Below are positions 32,492 through 41,000 of a stretch of DNA of 50,904 bases, one piece after another. The position numbers and the translations under genes were made by a program. The notes below the pieces were generated by a model that did not search any database, was not told where the DNA came from, and saw nothing but the letters and a program-made list of their open reading frames with translations. Numbering within the stretch: position 1 is the stretch's first letter; each line of letters begins with the position of its first letter. Source of the stretch: a bacterium BMS3Bbin03. GTDB taxonomy: Bacteria; Zhuqueibacterota; JdFR-76; BMS3Abin05. The stretch is taken from positions 1 through 50,904 of the forward strand of contig BDTM01000141.1 in NCBI GenBank assembly GCA_002898015.1. The letters are read 5' to 3'.

Positions 32492-33594
32492 TGAAAAAAC
32501 TTTTGATCCTGTTTTTGGTGATTTTATTCGGCTGTCCTGTTTTCGGCGCGGTCCGGCTGAAAGATATGGCACAGATTGAAAATTATTCAAAAAAGCAGGT
32601 GATCGGTTACGGTTTGATGGTCGGATTGGACGGCAGCGGGGACACCCGCCGTTCGTTAATGGCGAATCAATCCTTAAAAAATATGATCAAACATTTTGGG
32701 CTGACACTGCCCAGCAACGTCCCGATGCGGGTGCGCAACGTGGCGGCCGTGATGGTGACGGCGCAGATCCCGCCGTTTTTAAAGAAGGGAAATACTTTTG
32801 ATGTGCTGATCTCGTCGATGGGAGATGCCAAAAGTCTCGAAGGGGGAACGCTGCTGCTGACGCCGCTGATCGACCGGAAACAGCAGGTGTACGCCCACGC
32901 GCAGGGCCCGATTTCGATTGGGGGATTCAATATCGAGACAAACGGCGGCGAAAAAATCCGGCAGAATTATGCCCTTGTGGGGCGCGTCCCGGGCGGTGCA
33001 ATTCTGGAAAAAGATCTCGGTCAGATTTTTAAACCCGACTCAATGTTGACCATTTCTCTCCGGGAGCCGGATTTTACCACGGCTTTTCGAACGGCTCAGG
33101 CCATCAATAAAGCCTTCGGCAGTCAAATCGCCCAGGCAATGGACGCCGGACGCATTCAGGTCAGGATCCCAGAATCTATGAAATCGGCCGGCAGACGCGT
33201 ACAATTTGTGGCCGAATTGGAAAAAGTGGAGGTCACGCCCGACGAATTGGCGCGCGTGGTGGTGAACGAGCGTACGGGCACCATTGTGGTGGGAGCGAAT
33301 GTGAGTATTTCTGAAGTCGCCATTTCCCACGGGAATTTGAGTGTGGAAGTGAGTGCACAGCCTATTATTTCGCAGCCGGCGCCTTTTTCGAGGGGGCAGA
33401 CGGTGGTGATGCCGCAGACCCAGACGCAGGTCAATGTGCAGGAGTCCAAATTGAGAGTGGTCAATCAAACGGCCAGTCTTCAGGATCTGGCGAAGGCATT
33501 AAATCTGCTTGGCGTTACGCCGCGTGACATGATTGCCATTTTTCAGGCGCTCAAACAGGCGGGTGCACTAAAAGCGCAGCTCATTATTATGTAA
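32491..33594 (+). CDS. flgI: FlgI, P-ring protein
   Basis: FlgI makes the periplasmic P ring around the rod. The 367-residue protein has a signal peptide (1-19, ending VFGA) and the family sequence VRLKDMAQIENYSKKQVIGY, GLDGSGDT, NVAAVMVTAQIPPF, FDVLISSMGDAKSLEGGTLL and the C-terminal ASLQDLAKALNLLGVTPRDM. Length matches the family. The ATG at 32491 overlaps the flgH stop by one base (TGATG); a TTG further up is much less likely because it would add residues before the signal peptide. Confidence 0.97.
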   Translation: MKKLLILFLVILFGCPVFGAVRLKDMAQIENYSKKQVIGYGLMVGLDGSGDTRRSLMANQSLKNMIKHFGLTLPSNVPMRVRNVAAVMVTAQIPPFLKKGNTFDVLISSMGDAKSLEGGTLLLTPLIDRKQQVYAHAQGPISIGGFNIETNGGEKIRQNYALVGRVPGGAILEKDLGQIFKPDSMLTISLREPDFTTAFRTAQAINKAFGSQIAQAMDAGRIQVRIPESMKSAGRRVQFVAELEKVEVTPDELARVVVNERTGTIVVGANVSISEVAISHGNLSVEVSAQPIISQPAPFSRGQTVVMPQTQTQVNVQESKLRVVNQTASLQDLAKALNLLGVTPRDMIAIFQALKQAGALKAQLIIM

Positions 33595-33638
33595 GTGTGT
33601 GTTGAGTTCTCTCATGTTTTTTAACGTTCGGATTTTTT

Positions 33639-34433
33639 ATGAAAATCACAAATCAATCAGGATTTAAAAATCTCGCCCAATCGATTCAGACGGCGCATCA
33701 GAAAAAACAGGCCGAGTTAAAGAAGGCATCGAAACAGTTTGAGGCCATTTTCCTGAATTACATGATGAAAAGCATGCGCGAAACGATTCCCAAAGCCGGC
33801 CTGCTGAAAGAAGGGCTTGCCAATAATATTTACACTTCGATGTTCGATTCATTTCTTTCCGAGAAAGCATCCGCTCACCAGAGTTTGGGGTTAGCCAGCA
33901 TGATTTACAAACAATTATCCGGGAGGTTGCAGATGAAACCTGAGACCATTAAACTCGATTCTCATATAAGGCCTTTACAGCGCCCGGAGGGTCAGACGGA
34001 TCAATTTAAGAAATTGTCATTGCCGGCCGGTTTTAAAAAACTGGAGTCCATTATTCAACGTGCCGGAAAAACATTTGGTGTGGATCCGGATCTCATCCGC
34101 TCCGTGATTTATCATGAATCTGCCGGAAATCCGCAGGCCGTTTCCCCGGAAGGGGCAAAAGGCCTCATGCAGCTTATGGACGCCACCGCCCGAGACATGG
34201 GGGTGGAGAATGTGTGGGATCCCGCCGAAAATATATTTGCCGGTACGCGCTATCTTAAATCGCTGATGAACCGCTATGGGGGAGATGAGGTCCTTGCTCT
34301 GGCCTCGTACAATGCCGGACCGGGAAATGTGGAAAAGTACGGGGGGATTCCGCCTTTTTCAGAGACGAAGACTTATGTAAAGCGGGTGATGCAGCGCTAT
34401 CTGGCGTTTAAACTGCGTACACCATCAATTTAA
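33639..34433 (+). CDS. flgJ: FlgJ-like rod-cap protein fused to a lytic transglycosylase
   Basis: FlgJ caps the growing rod and opens the peptidoglycan for it. The 264-residue protein has an N-terminal rod-binding domain (about 24-95) with KKASKQFEAIFLNYMMKSMR. The C-terminal SLT lysozyme-like domain (about 138-255) includes the catalytic Glu160 in VIYHESAGNP, EGAKGLMQLMDATA and SYNAGPGNVEKYGGIPPFSE. Enteric FlgJ instead has a glucosaminidase domain, so this is an alternative fusion with the same role. No signal peptide is present, as expected for a protein exported through the flagellar channel. It starts 44 bases after flgI with a weak ribosome binding site. Confidence 0.93.
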   Translation: MKITNQSGFKNLAQSIQTAHQKKQAELKKASKQFEAIFLNYMMKSMRETIPKAGLLKEGLANNIYTSMFDSFLSEKASAHQSLGLASMIYKQLSGRLQMKPETIKLDSHIRPLQRPEGQTDQFKKLSLPAGFKKLESIIQRAGKTFGVDPDLIRSVIYHESAGNPQAVSPEGAKGLMQLMDATARDMGVENVWDPAENIFAGTRYLKSLMNRYGGDEVLALASYNAGPGNVEKYGGIPPFSETKTYVKRVMQRYLAFKLRTPSI

Positions 34434-34443
34434 AAGGTTCACT

Positions 34444-34965
34444 ATGAAAACACAAACAATTAATCCGGAAATCAGTCAGGGGAATCGATTGTTTTATAAT
34501 GAGCTTTTTCGGGCTTTAGAAAAAGAGAGCGGACTGCTGGGAGAGCTTTTGAAAAACTATGAATTACAGCGTGAGGCACTGATTAAAAATGATTTGCAGG
34601 GCTTTGTAAAAAATCTGGAAGAGCAGCAAATCCTGGTCTGGGAAGCGGATGCGTCCGAAAAAACACGCAAAGCCCTGTTGGAAAACAGGTTCCCCGAACG
34701 GGCAATCGAGGATCTGACGCTGACGGACATCCTGGAATCGGCCCCGGATGACATCAAACGTGCGCTGCGTGAGCAGCAAAACCGGATGAAGGATTTAATC
34801 CGGAAGGTCAATTTGTACCGGGATACCAATAGAAGGCTTATTCAAAAATCGCTTGAAATGCTGAATTACCGCATAAAGCTGCTCACACAATGGGGCGAGC
34901 GCTTTTACAACCAGAACGGCGACAGTGAAAACGAAGTTCCGAAGTTAGTGAATAAACAGGTCTAA
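34444..34965 (+). CDS. flgN: FlgN, chaperone for hook-junction proteins
   Basis: FlgN is the export chaperone of FlgK and FlgL. The 173-residue, helical, charged protein has the FlgN pattern: an opening long helix RALEKESGLLGELLKNYELQ, the DLQGFVKNLEEQQILV segment, a central LTDILESAPDD and a last helix NRRLIQKSLEMLNYRIKLL. It lies immediately before flgK (3 bases), as in many genomes. Sequence conservation is low in this family, so position carries weight. Confidence 0.9.
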   Translation: MKTQTINPEISQGNRLFYNELFRALEKESGLLGELLKNYELQREALIKNDLQGFVKNLEEQQILVWEADASEKTRKALLENRFPERAIEDLTLTDILESAPDDIKRALREQQNRMKDLIRKVNLYRDTNRRLIQKSLEMLNYRIKLLTQWGERFYNQNGDSENEVPKLVNKQV

Positions 34966-34968
34966 TTT

Positions 34969-36333
34969 ATGGGCATTTTTGGAATTTTATCTCTCGGCAG
35001 ACAGGGCATTTTTGCCAGTCAGTTTGGTTTAAACACCGCAAGCAACAATATCTCGAACGCCAATACACCCGGCTATTCGCGGCAGCGCGTCAATTTTGTT
35101 CCGGCCTATCCCCAATACACAGGCTTTGGGCCTCTGGGAAACGGCGTTGATGTGGCTTCTGTTCAACGCCTGCGGGACCGCGCACTGGATTTTCAGTTGT
35201 GGGGTCAAAAATCACTTTTGGGTAATTCCCAGGCCAGTGAAAAATATCTTCAGCAGATTGAAGCTGTTTTCAATGAGGTGAACGGGGACGGGCTTTCGGG
35301 TGCGCTGGACGGCTTCTGGAACAGTTGGCTGGAATTGTCCAACCATCCGTCGGATATGATCTCCCGGTCACAGGTGATCGAGAAAACAAATGTGCTGGTC
35401 GGTCAGTTTCATCAAAAATCAAGCCGGCTTCAGGCGTTGTCGAGGTCCGTTTCCAAAGATGCCGAATTAACACTTGCCAAAGTTAATACCCTGGCACAAC
35501 AAATCGCCGATCTGAACAATAAAATTGTTCAAACGGCCGGGAACAAATTTAATAATATCACTTTAATGGACAAACGGGACCAGCTCATCGATCAACTGTC
35601 CGGTTTAATCGATGTGAATGTTTCCGACGGCTCTAGCGGCACGGTCGGCGTGAATATCGGATCGATGTCACTGGTGGACGGTGTGACGGCGACCCCATTG
35701 GAATTGGACCAATCCGGGGCTAAGCTGGCCGTGAAGTTCAAAAATGGGGCGGCACTTGAATCTCCCGGCGGGGAAATCGGCGCCCTTCTTTCCATAAAAA
35801 ACAACATTATCTCCCATTTTCAAAGCAAATTGGATGATTTTGCAAAGAACCTGGTGACATCCGTCAACACGCTTCATCAAAAATATTACGGTCTCGACGG
35901 AAGCAGCGGAAGAGATTATTTTGATCCGAACGGAATTTCAGCCGATGCCATAACGTTAAGTCAAACAATTGCAAATGATGCTAAGAAAATCGGTGTTTCT
36001 TCCGATGGTTCAATAGGGGATAATTCCGGTGCTCTTGCTTTGGCCCGATTAAAGGATGAAACCCTAATGAATTCAGGAGCTTCGACGTTTTCGGATTTTT
36101 ATGGTCAGTTAATCACCGACATCGGAGAAAAGTCGAGTCAGGCCACGATGAGTGTTTCGGAAAATCAATCGTTGGTTCAGGCTTTAAACACACAGCGGCA
36201 ATCGGTGATGGGGGTTTCCATTCAAGAGGAAATGGTCAATATGATAAAATATCAACATGCTCTGGAAGCCTCGAGCAAAATAATTTCGATAGCGGATGAG
36301 ATGATCCAAACCGTCCTGAATATTGTGAGGTAG
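34969..36333 (+). CDS. flgK: FlgK, hook-filament junction protein 1
   Basis: FlgK is the first junction protein between hook and filament. The 454-residue protein has the classic N-terminus with FGLNTASNNISNANTPGYSR, then HQKSSRLQALSRSVSKDAEL and DKRDQLIDQLSGLIDV. Its C-terminus is the coiled coil SIQEEMVNMIKYQHALEASS, matching the FlgK and FlgE/FlgG type. The length is at the short end of the family (450-550). flgL follows after 2 bases. Confidence 0.96.
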   Translation: MGIFGILSLGRQGIFASQFGLNTASNNISNANTPGYSRQRVNFVPAYPQYTGFGPLGNGVDVASVQRLRDRALDFQLWGQKSLLGNSQASEKYLQQIEAVFNEVNGDGLSGALDGFWNSWLELSNHPSDMISRSQVIEKTNVLVGQFHQKSSRLQALSRSVSKDAELTLAKVNTLAQQIADLNNKIVQTAGNKFNNITLMDKRDQLIDQLSGLIDVNVSDGSSGTVGVNIGSMSLVDGVTATPLELDQSGAKLAVKFKNGAALESPGGEIGALLSIKNNIISHFQSKLDDFAKNLVTSVNTLHQKYYGLDGSSGRDYFDPNGISADAITLSQTIANDAKKIGVSSDGSIGDNSGALALARLKDETLMNSGASTFSDFYGQLITDIGEKSSQATMSVSENQSLVQALNTQRQSVMGVSIQEEMVNMIKYQHALEASSKIISIADEMIQTVLNIVR

Positions 36334-36335
36334 CC

Positions 36336-37241
36336 ATGCGAATCACTTCTCAAATCATATCCCAGAATTTTATAAGAAATCTGGATGATCATTTGGTTCG
36401 CTTAAATCGTTATCAGGAAGAGATATCCTCAGGCAAAAGGGTGAATAAGCCGTCCGATGATCCGTTCGATGCGTCCCGTATAATTGAAATTATGCATCAG
36501 CTCAAATTGAATGATCAATATAAACGCAACATTCAGGATGGGCTGCAGCGCTTGAATGAGACGGAGAACTATTTGAATGATCTGCAGAATCTCGTCACTC
36601 GCTCGAAGGATCTGGCCATTCAGGGGGCCAACGGAACACTGTCGAAAGACGATCTTAACGGGCTGTCGAAAGAAGTCAACCAGATACTGGAACAGGTGGC
36701 TTCGATTTCCAATAAAAAATCTTTTGATGAATACATTTTTGGCGGGACTTATGGAAAAGTGCCGTTCAAAATTGAGCGGGATGAGAATGGCGACATCACG
36801 GCCGTCACCGGCGCCGGAAGTGTCGACGGGAAAATCTACCGGCAAATCGGAACGGATAAACAGACGATTGTCAATATCGATAACAAGGACCTGTTTACGG
36901 GGGATCAAACCGTATTCGATGATCTTATTCAGTTGCGTGATGCCTTAAAAGAAAAAGGGCAGGGGGAGGCCATCACGGATGCGATTGGTAATTTGAAGTC
37001 TCGACTGGACGTACTGGTTGACCGGATCAGCGAAATCGGTGTCCGGATCAATTCGATCGATGATCAAAAAAATATGATCGATGAAGAAAATATGACTCTG
37101 AAGCAATTTCTCGGGGACATTCAGGATACGGATATTGCCCAGACTTACGTGTACTACCAGCAGGAACAGATCGCTTACCAGGCCGCGCTTCAGGCCGGAG
37201 GCCAACTGCTGCAGCAGTCTTTTGTAAACTTTTTAAGATAG
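36336..37241 (+). CDS. flgL: FlgL, hook-filament junction protein 3
   Basis: FlgL is the second junction protein, contacting flagellin. The 301-residue protein has the flagellin-like N-terminus MRITSQIISQNFIRNLDDHL with the motif ISSGKRVNKPSDDPFDASRI. The middle holds FDEYIFGGTYGKVPF. The C-terminus, with DIQDTDIAQTYVYYQQEQIA and ALQAGGQLLQQSFVNFLR, is typical. GTGAGG overlapping the flgK stop serves as ribosome binding site. fliW follows after 12 bases. Confidence 0.96.
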   Translation: MRITSQIISQNFIRNLDDHLVRLNRYQEEISSGKRVNKPSDDPFDASRIIEIMHQLKLNDQYKRNIQDGLQRLNETENYLNDLQNLVTRSKDLAIQGANGTLSKDDLNGLSKEVNQILEQVASISNKKSFDEYIFGGTYGKVPFKIERDENGDITAVTGAGSVDGKIYRQIGTDKQTIVNIDNKDLFTGDQTVFDDLIQLRDALKEKGQGEAITDAIGNLKSRLDVLVDRISEIGVRINSIDDQKNMIDEENMTLKQFLGDIQDTDIAQTYVYYQQEQIAYQAALQAGGQLLQQSFVNFLR

Positions 37242-37253
37242 GAGGCAAGAACT

Positions 37254-37709
37254 TTGTTGGGCGTGAAAACAAAATCGAACACCTATTATTTGGAAACCGG
37301 CCGTTGGGGGACATTGGAAATCAATCCGGATGAGACGATTCATTTTCCGCGCGGCATCCCGGGATTCGAATCCTGCCGCCATTTTGCTATTTTTGATACC
37401 GCGGATATGAAGCCTTTCCGGTGGCTGATTTGTCTCGATGATTCGCAGACCGGATTTGTGATCATTGATCCGCTGCTTTTTTGTTCCGATTATTATCCCA
37501 AATTATTTAACAGTGATCTTTCCGAAACCGGATATTCCAAATCCGACCGGATCTCTTTGTATGCCATCGTCACCATTGCGAATGATCCGAAAGAATCAAC
37601 CGCCAATTTGCAGGGGCCTTTACTGATCAATTTAACGAAAAAGATGGGAAAACAGATTGTGGTTGTGGATGAAAGATATTCGGTCAAATACAAAATTCTA
37701 AAGGAATAG
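37254..37709 (+). CDS. fliW: FliW, flagellin homeostasis protein and CsrA antagonist
   Basis: FliW binds either flagellin or CsrA; when flagellin is being exported, FliW is free to bind CsrA and relieve its block on flagellin translation. The 151-residue protein shows the family sequence [45 protein letters not shown] and [19 protein letters not shown]. The best start is TTG at 37254, 8 bases after GGAGG (37241-37245); the next candidate, GTG at 37263, is farther away. csrA begins 28 bases downstream, the Bacillus order fliW-csrA. Confidence 0.96.
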   Translation: MLGVKTKSNTYYLETGRWGTLEINPDETIHFPRGIPGFESCRHFAIFDTADMKPFRWLICLDDSQTGFVIIDPLLFCSDYYPKLFNSDLSETGYSKSDRISLYAIVTIANDPKESTANLQGPLLINLTKKMGKQIVVVDERYSVKYKILKE

Positions 37710-37737
37710 TATTTCAATAAAAATCAAGGATGATATC

Positions 37738-37980
37738 ATGTTAGTGTTGACAAGGAAGTCGGGCGAAAGCCTTATTATTGGAGATGATATTGAGATTGTA
37801 ATTATTGAAGCGCGGGGAAGCCAAGTTAAAATCGGGATCAATGCGCCGAGCGAAATTAAGGTTTACCGGAAAGAACTTTATGAAAAAATTAAGCGGGAAA
37901 ATGTAACAGCCGCCCAATCGAAAGATAAATCCGTGGCATCTCTGGCGGAAATAATATTGAAAAATAAAATAGGCAAATAG
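37738..37980 (+). CDS. csrA: CsrA, RNA-binding translational regulator
   Basis: CsrA is a dimer that binds GGA-containing hairpins near ribosome binding sites. The 80-residue protein has all hallmarks: [20 protein letters not shown], then VKIGINAP and [13 protein letters not shown], with the RNA-binding Arg44. The C-terminal tail is longer than in E. coli (61 aa), as in Bacillus and other FliW-using species. A terminator hairpin begins inside the last codons. The flagellin leader at 45026-45065 carries two matching binding sites. Confidence 0.97.
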   Translation: MLVLTRKSGESLIIGDDIEIVIIEARGSQVKIGINAPSEIKVYRKELYEKIKRENVTAAQSKDKSVASLAEIILKNKIGK

Positions 37981-37996
37981 GCCTATTTTTTTTTTT
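37966..37996 (+). terminator. Intrinsic terminator at the end of csrA
   Basis: AAAATAGGC (37966-37974) and GCCTATTTT (37981-37989) form a perfect 9-bp stem with loop AAATAG, running into an 11-base T-run (37986-37996). The 5' arm lies inside the last csrA codons and the loop includes its stop. It should end the flgF-csrA transcript; the glycosyltransferase gene starts only 26 bases later. Confidence 0.9.
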
Positions 37997-38021
37997 GGCA
38001 AAAGGACATTGGACAGGAATT

Positions 38022-41000
38022 ATGTTAAAATCGAACGAAAATATATTGGACGAAAACGGAACGGTTCATGCGTTTAGACCCTCCCAAAACTGCCGGGAAA
38101 ACACTGCAAATCGATCAAAAAATCCCATGATCAGTATAATTGTGCCGACTTTTAATCGGCCTTTAATGCTTCTGGAGGCTTTAGACAGCATCATGAAACA
38201 AACTTACACAAATTTTGAAATCATTGTTGTGAATGATGATGGGGTGAGTGTCGAAAGCGAAATAAAAAAATTCGACAAAAAAAAGAAAATTATTTACGTT
38301 GTTCATAACAAAAATCAAGATCAAGCGTCCGCACGAAACACTGGTTTAAAAATTGCCAGAGGAAAATATATTGCTTATCTCGATGACGATGATATCTATT
38401 ATCCGGAACATTTGGAAACACTCCTATCGTTCCTAGAATCCACTTCTTATAAAGTCGCTTATTCAGATGCTTATCGGGCCCATCAAATTAAAAGAGGCGA
38501 TTCTTATGAGATTGTAAAAAGAGATGTGCCTTATTCAATTGATTTTTCAAAAGATCTATTGCTGGTACAGAATATCGCACCCGTCCAGTGTTTTATGCAT
38601 GAAAAATCATGTATTGAAGAAGTCGGTTTTTTTGACAGTACGTTTACCCCTCACGAAGATTGGGAATTTTGGATTCGTATGTCACAAAAGTTTAACTTTA
38701 AGCATATTAAAAGCATTACCTCCGAGTTTAGATCTCGGGTAGACGGTTCAAATATGACCAGCGGGAGAAGAAACGATTTCTTAAGGACGATGGAAATCAT
38801 CTATAAAAAATATGAAAATTTGGTGCAGGTTAAACCTTCTATTATAGAATCCCGGTCAAAAATTTTGGTAAGTCTAAAGAGTGAAGTCAGAAGCCATAAA
38901 ACAGATTATGAATTTTCCATTATTATTCCTGTGAACAATCAACTTGAGTACACTCAAAAATGTCTTGATGCTTTGAGAAAAAACACGCCGGAAGATAGTT
39001 ACGAGATCATCATAGTCAATAATGGGTCTTCCGACGGGACAAAAGAGTATTTGAAAGTTTTAAAGGGAAATGTAAAAATTATTTCAAATAAAATGAATTC
39101 CGGTTTTGCAAAAGCCTGTAATCAAGGCGCCAGGCAAGCGGATGGGAAATATTTGGTTTTTTTAAATAATGACACAATTCCTCAGGAGAATTGGCTGCCC
39201 GCTTTGGCGGAGACCCTTAAAAGGGATAATGTGGGAATTGTCGGCAGCAAGCTCGTTTTCCCGGACAAAACCATCCAACACGCCGGGGTAGTGTTTACAG
39301 ACAGTTCACTTCCCTATCATATTTACGAAGGACTGCCCGAACATCTTGATTTTCTCAATCGTGAAGAAGAATATTCCGCGGTGACCGGTGCCTGTTTGGG
39401 AATCCGCAAAGAATTATTTTTTCAGATCGGGATGTTTGATGAAGCATATCTGAATGGGCTGGAGGATATCGACCTATGTCTTAAAATCAAAAAATTGGGG
39501 AAGAAAGTCATTTATCAACCCAAAAGTGAACTCATTCATTTTGCGTCCAGAACAGAAGGACGACAAAATCATATGCCTCGGAACCGTCAGATATTTTTAA
39601 ATAAGTGGCGCCAATGGATTTGTAGAGATGACTTTCATTATTATTTAAAAAATCATTATATTCCGAATTTCGGTACAATGAATGCCAAAGTTGGGTGGGT
39701 TCATTATGAAAAACCCTTAATCTCAATTATTATTGTGACCTATAATTCTGAAAAGACACTTGAAAACTGTCTTAAAAGCATTGACGGCAATATGACGACT
39801 CTTTATGAAATTATTCTTGTTGATAATGCCTCAAAGAAGGATGTCCGGAAGGTTATTGAACCGTTTGAATCTAAATTACCCCTATCGATTATTCAAAATT
39901 CACAGAATCTTGGGTTTTCTGCTGCCGCCAATCAGGGGATAAAACAGGCACAGGGTGATTACATCGTGCTGCTCAATCCTGATACGGCCGTCACGTATGA
40001 ATGGGGTGTGCGGCTGATGCGTCATTTTTCATCCGATACCGGTGCCGTGGGCCCCATTTCCAATTATGCCGCCGGCCGGCAGAATTTTTCGCACTATGCG
40101 GACAGGCGCTGGCAGGGGGATTTTTCATTAGAAAAATTGAGTACCTTCATTTACGATAAAAATAAGGGCCAATCCGTTGAGACGAAACTATTGATCGGCT
40201 TTTGCCTGATGATTAAGCGGGAAGCCGTCGAAAAGGCGGGTCTTTTGGATGAAAATCTCTTCCTGGGGAACGATGATCTGGATTATTCTTTACGGCTGCG
40301 CGAAGCGGGCTACAAGCTAAAAATCGCCGCAGACACGTTCATCTACCATGAAGGGCAGCACAGCTTTAAAATGTTGGAAGCCGAAAAAAAAGCCGCCCTG
40401 ATGCAGGAATCCCTGGATCGATTTTATGAAAAACTGGAGACGAAATTTGGAGAAGGCAGGGTGCCCTCCTCCACAGAATTGTGGGGAATCGACATTCTGG
40501 GAACACCGACCCGACGGAAAAACGGGCGCAGGCCTGAACCCCTTTTGACACCCAAAAAGGAAGCCTCGTTTCTCAAAAAAAGGCGGGTGGCGCTCATTTA
40601 TGATAATCAGGTGCGGCCGGATACGACCGGGGAATACTGCCGGCGCGCGCTTCAGTCGATCTGCAAAGTGACGCACTTTTTACCGGATGATATGGACAAG
40701 ATCCGGCCGGGCGCCTTCGATTTGTATCTTTTTATCGATGACGGGCTCGAGTATCCCATTCCGTTTCAATTACGCCCGAACGCCTGGTGGGTGATCGATA
40801 CTCATCTCCGATATGAAAAGGATTTGGAAAAAGCCCGATTGTTTGATTATGTGTTTGCAGCCCAGCGGGACGGGGCCGAAAAGCTTGAAAGAGACGGCAT
40901 CCGGAATGTCTTCTGGCTGCCTCTGGCCGCCGACCCGTCTGTTCATAAAAAATATGCATTGCCCAAAAAATATGATGTTTCTTTTGTGGGACATTTGGCG

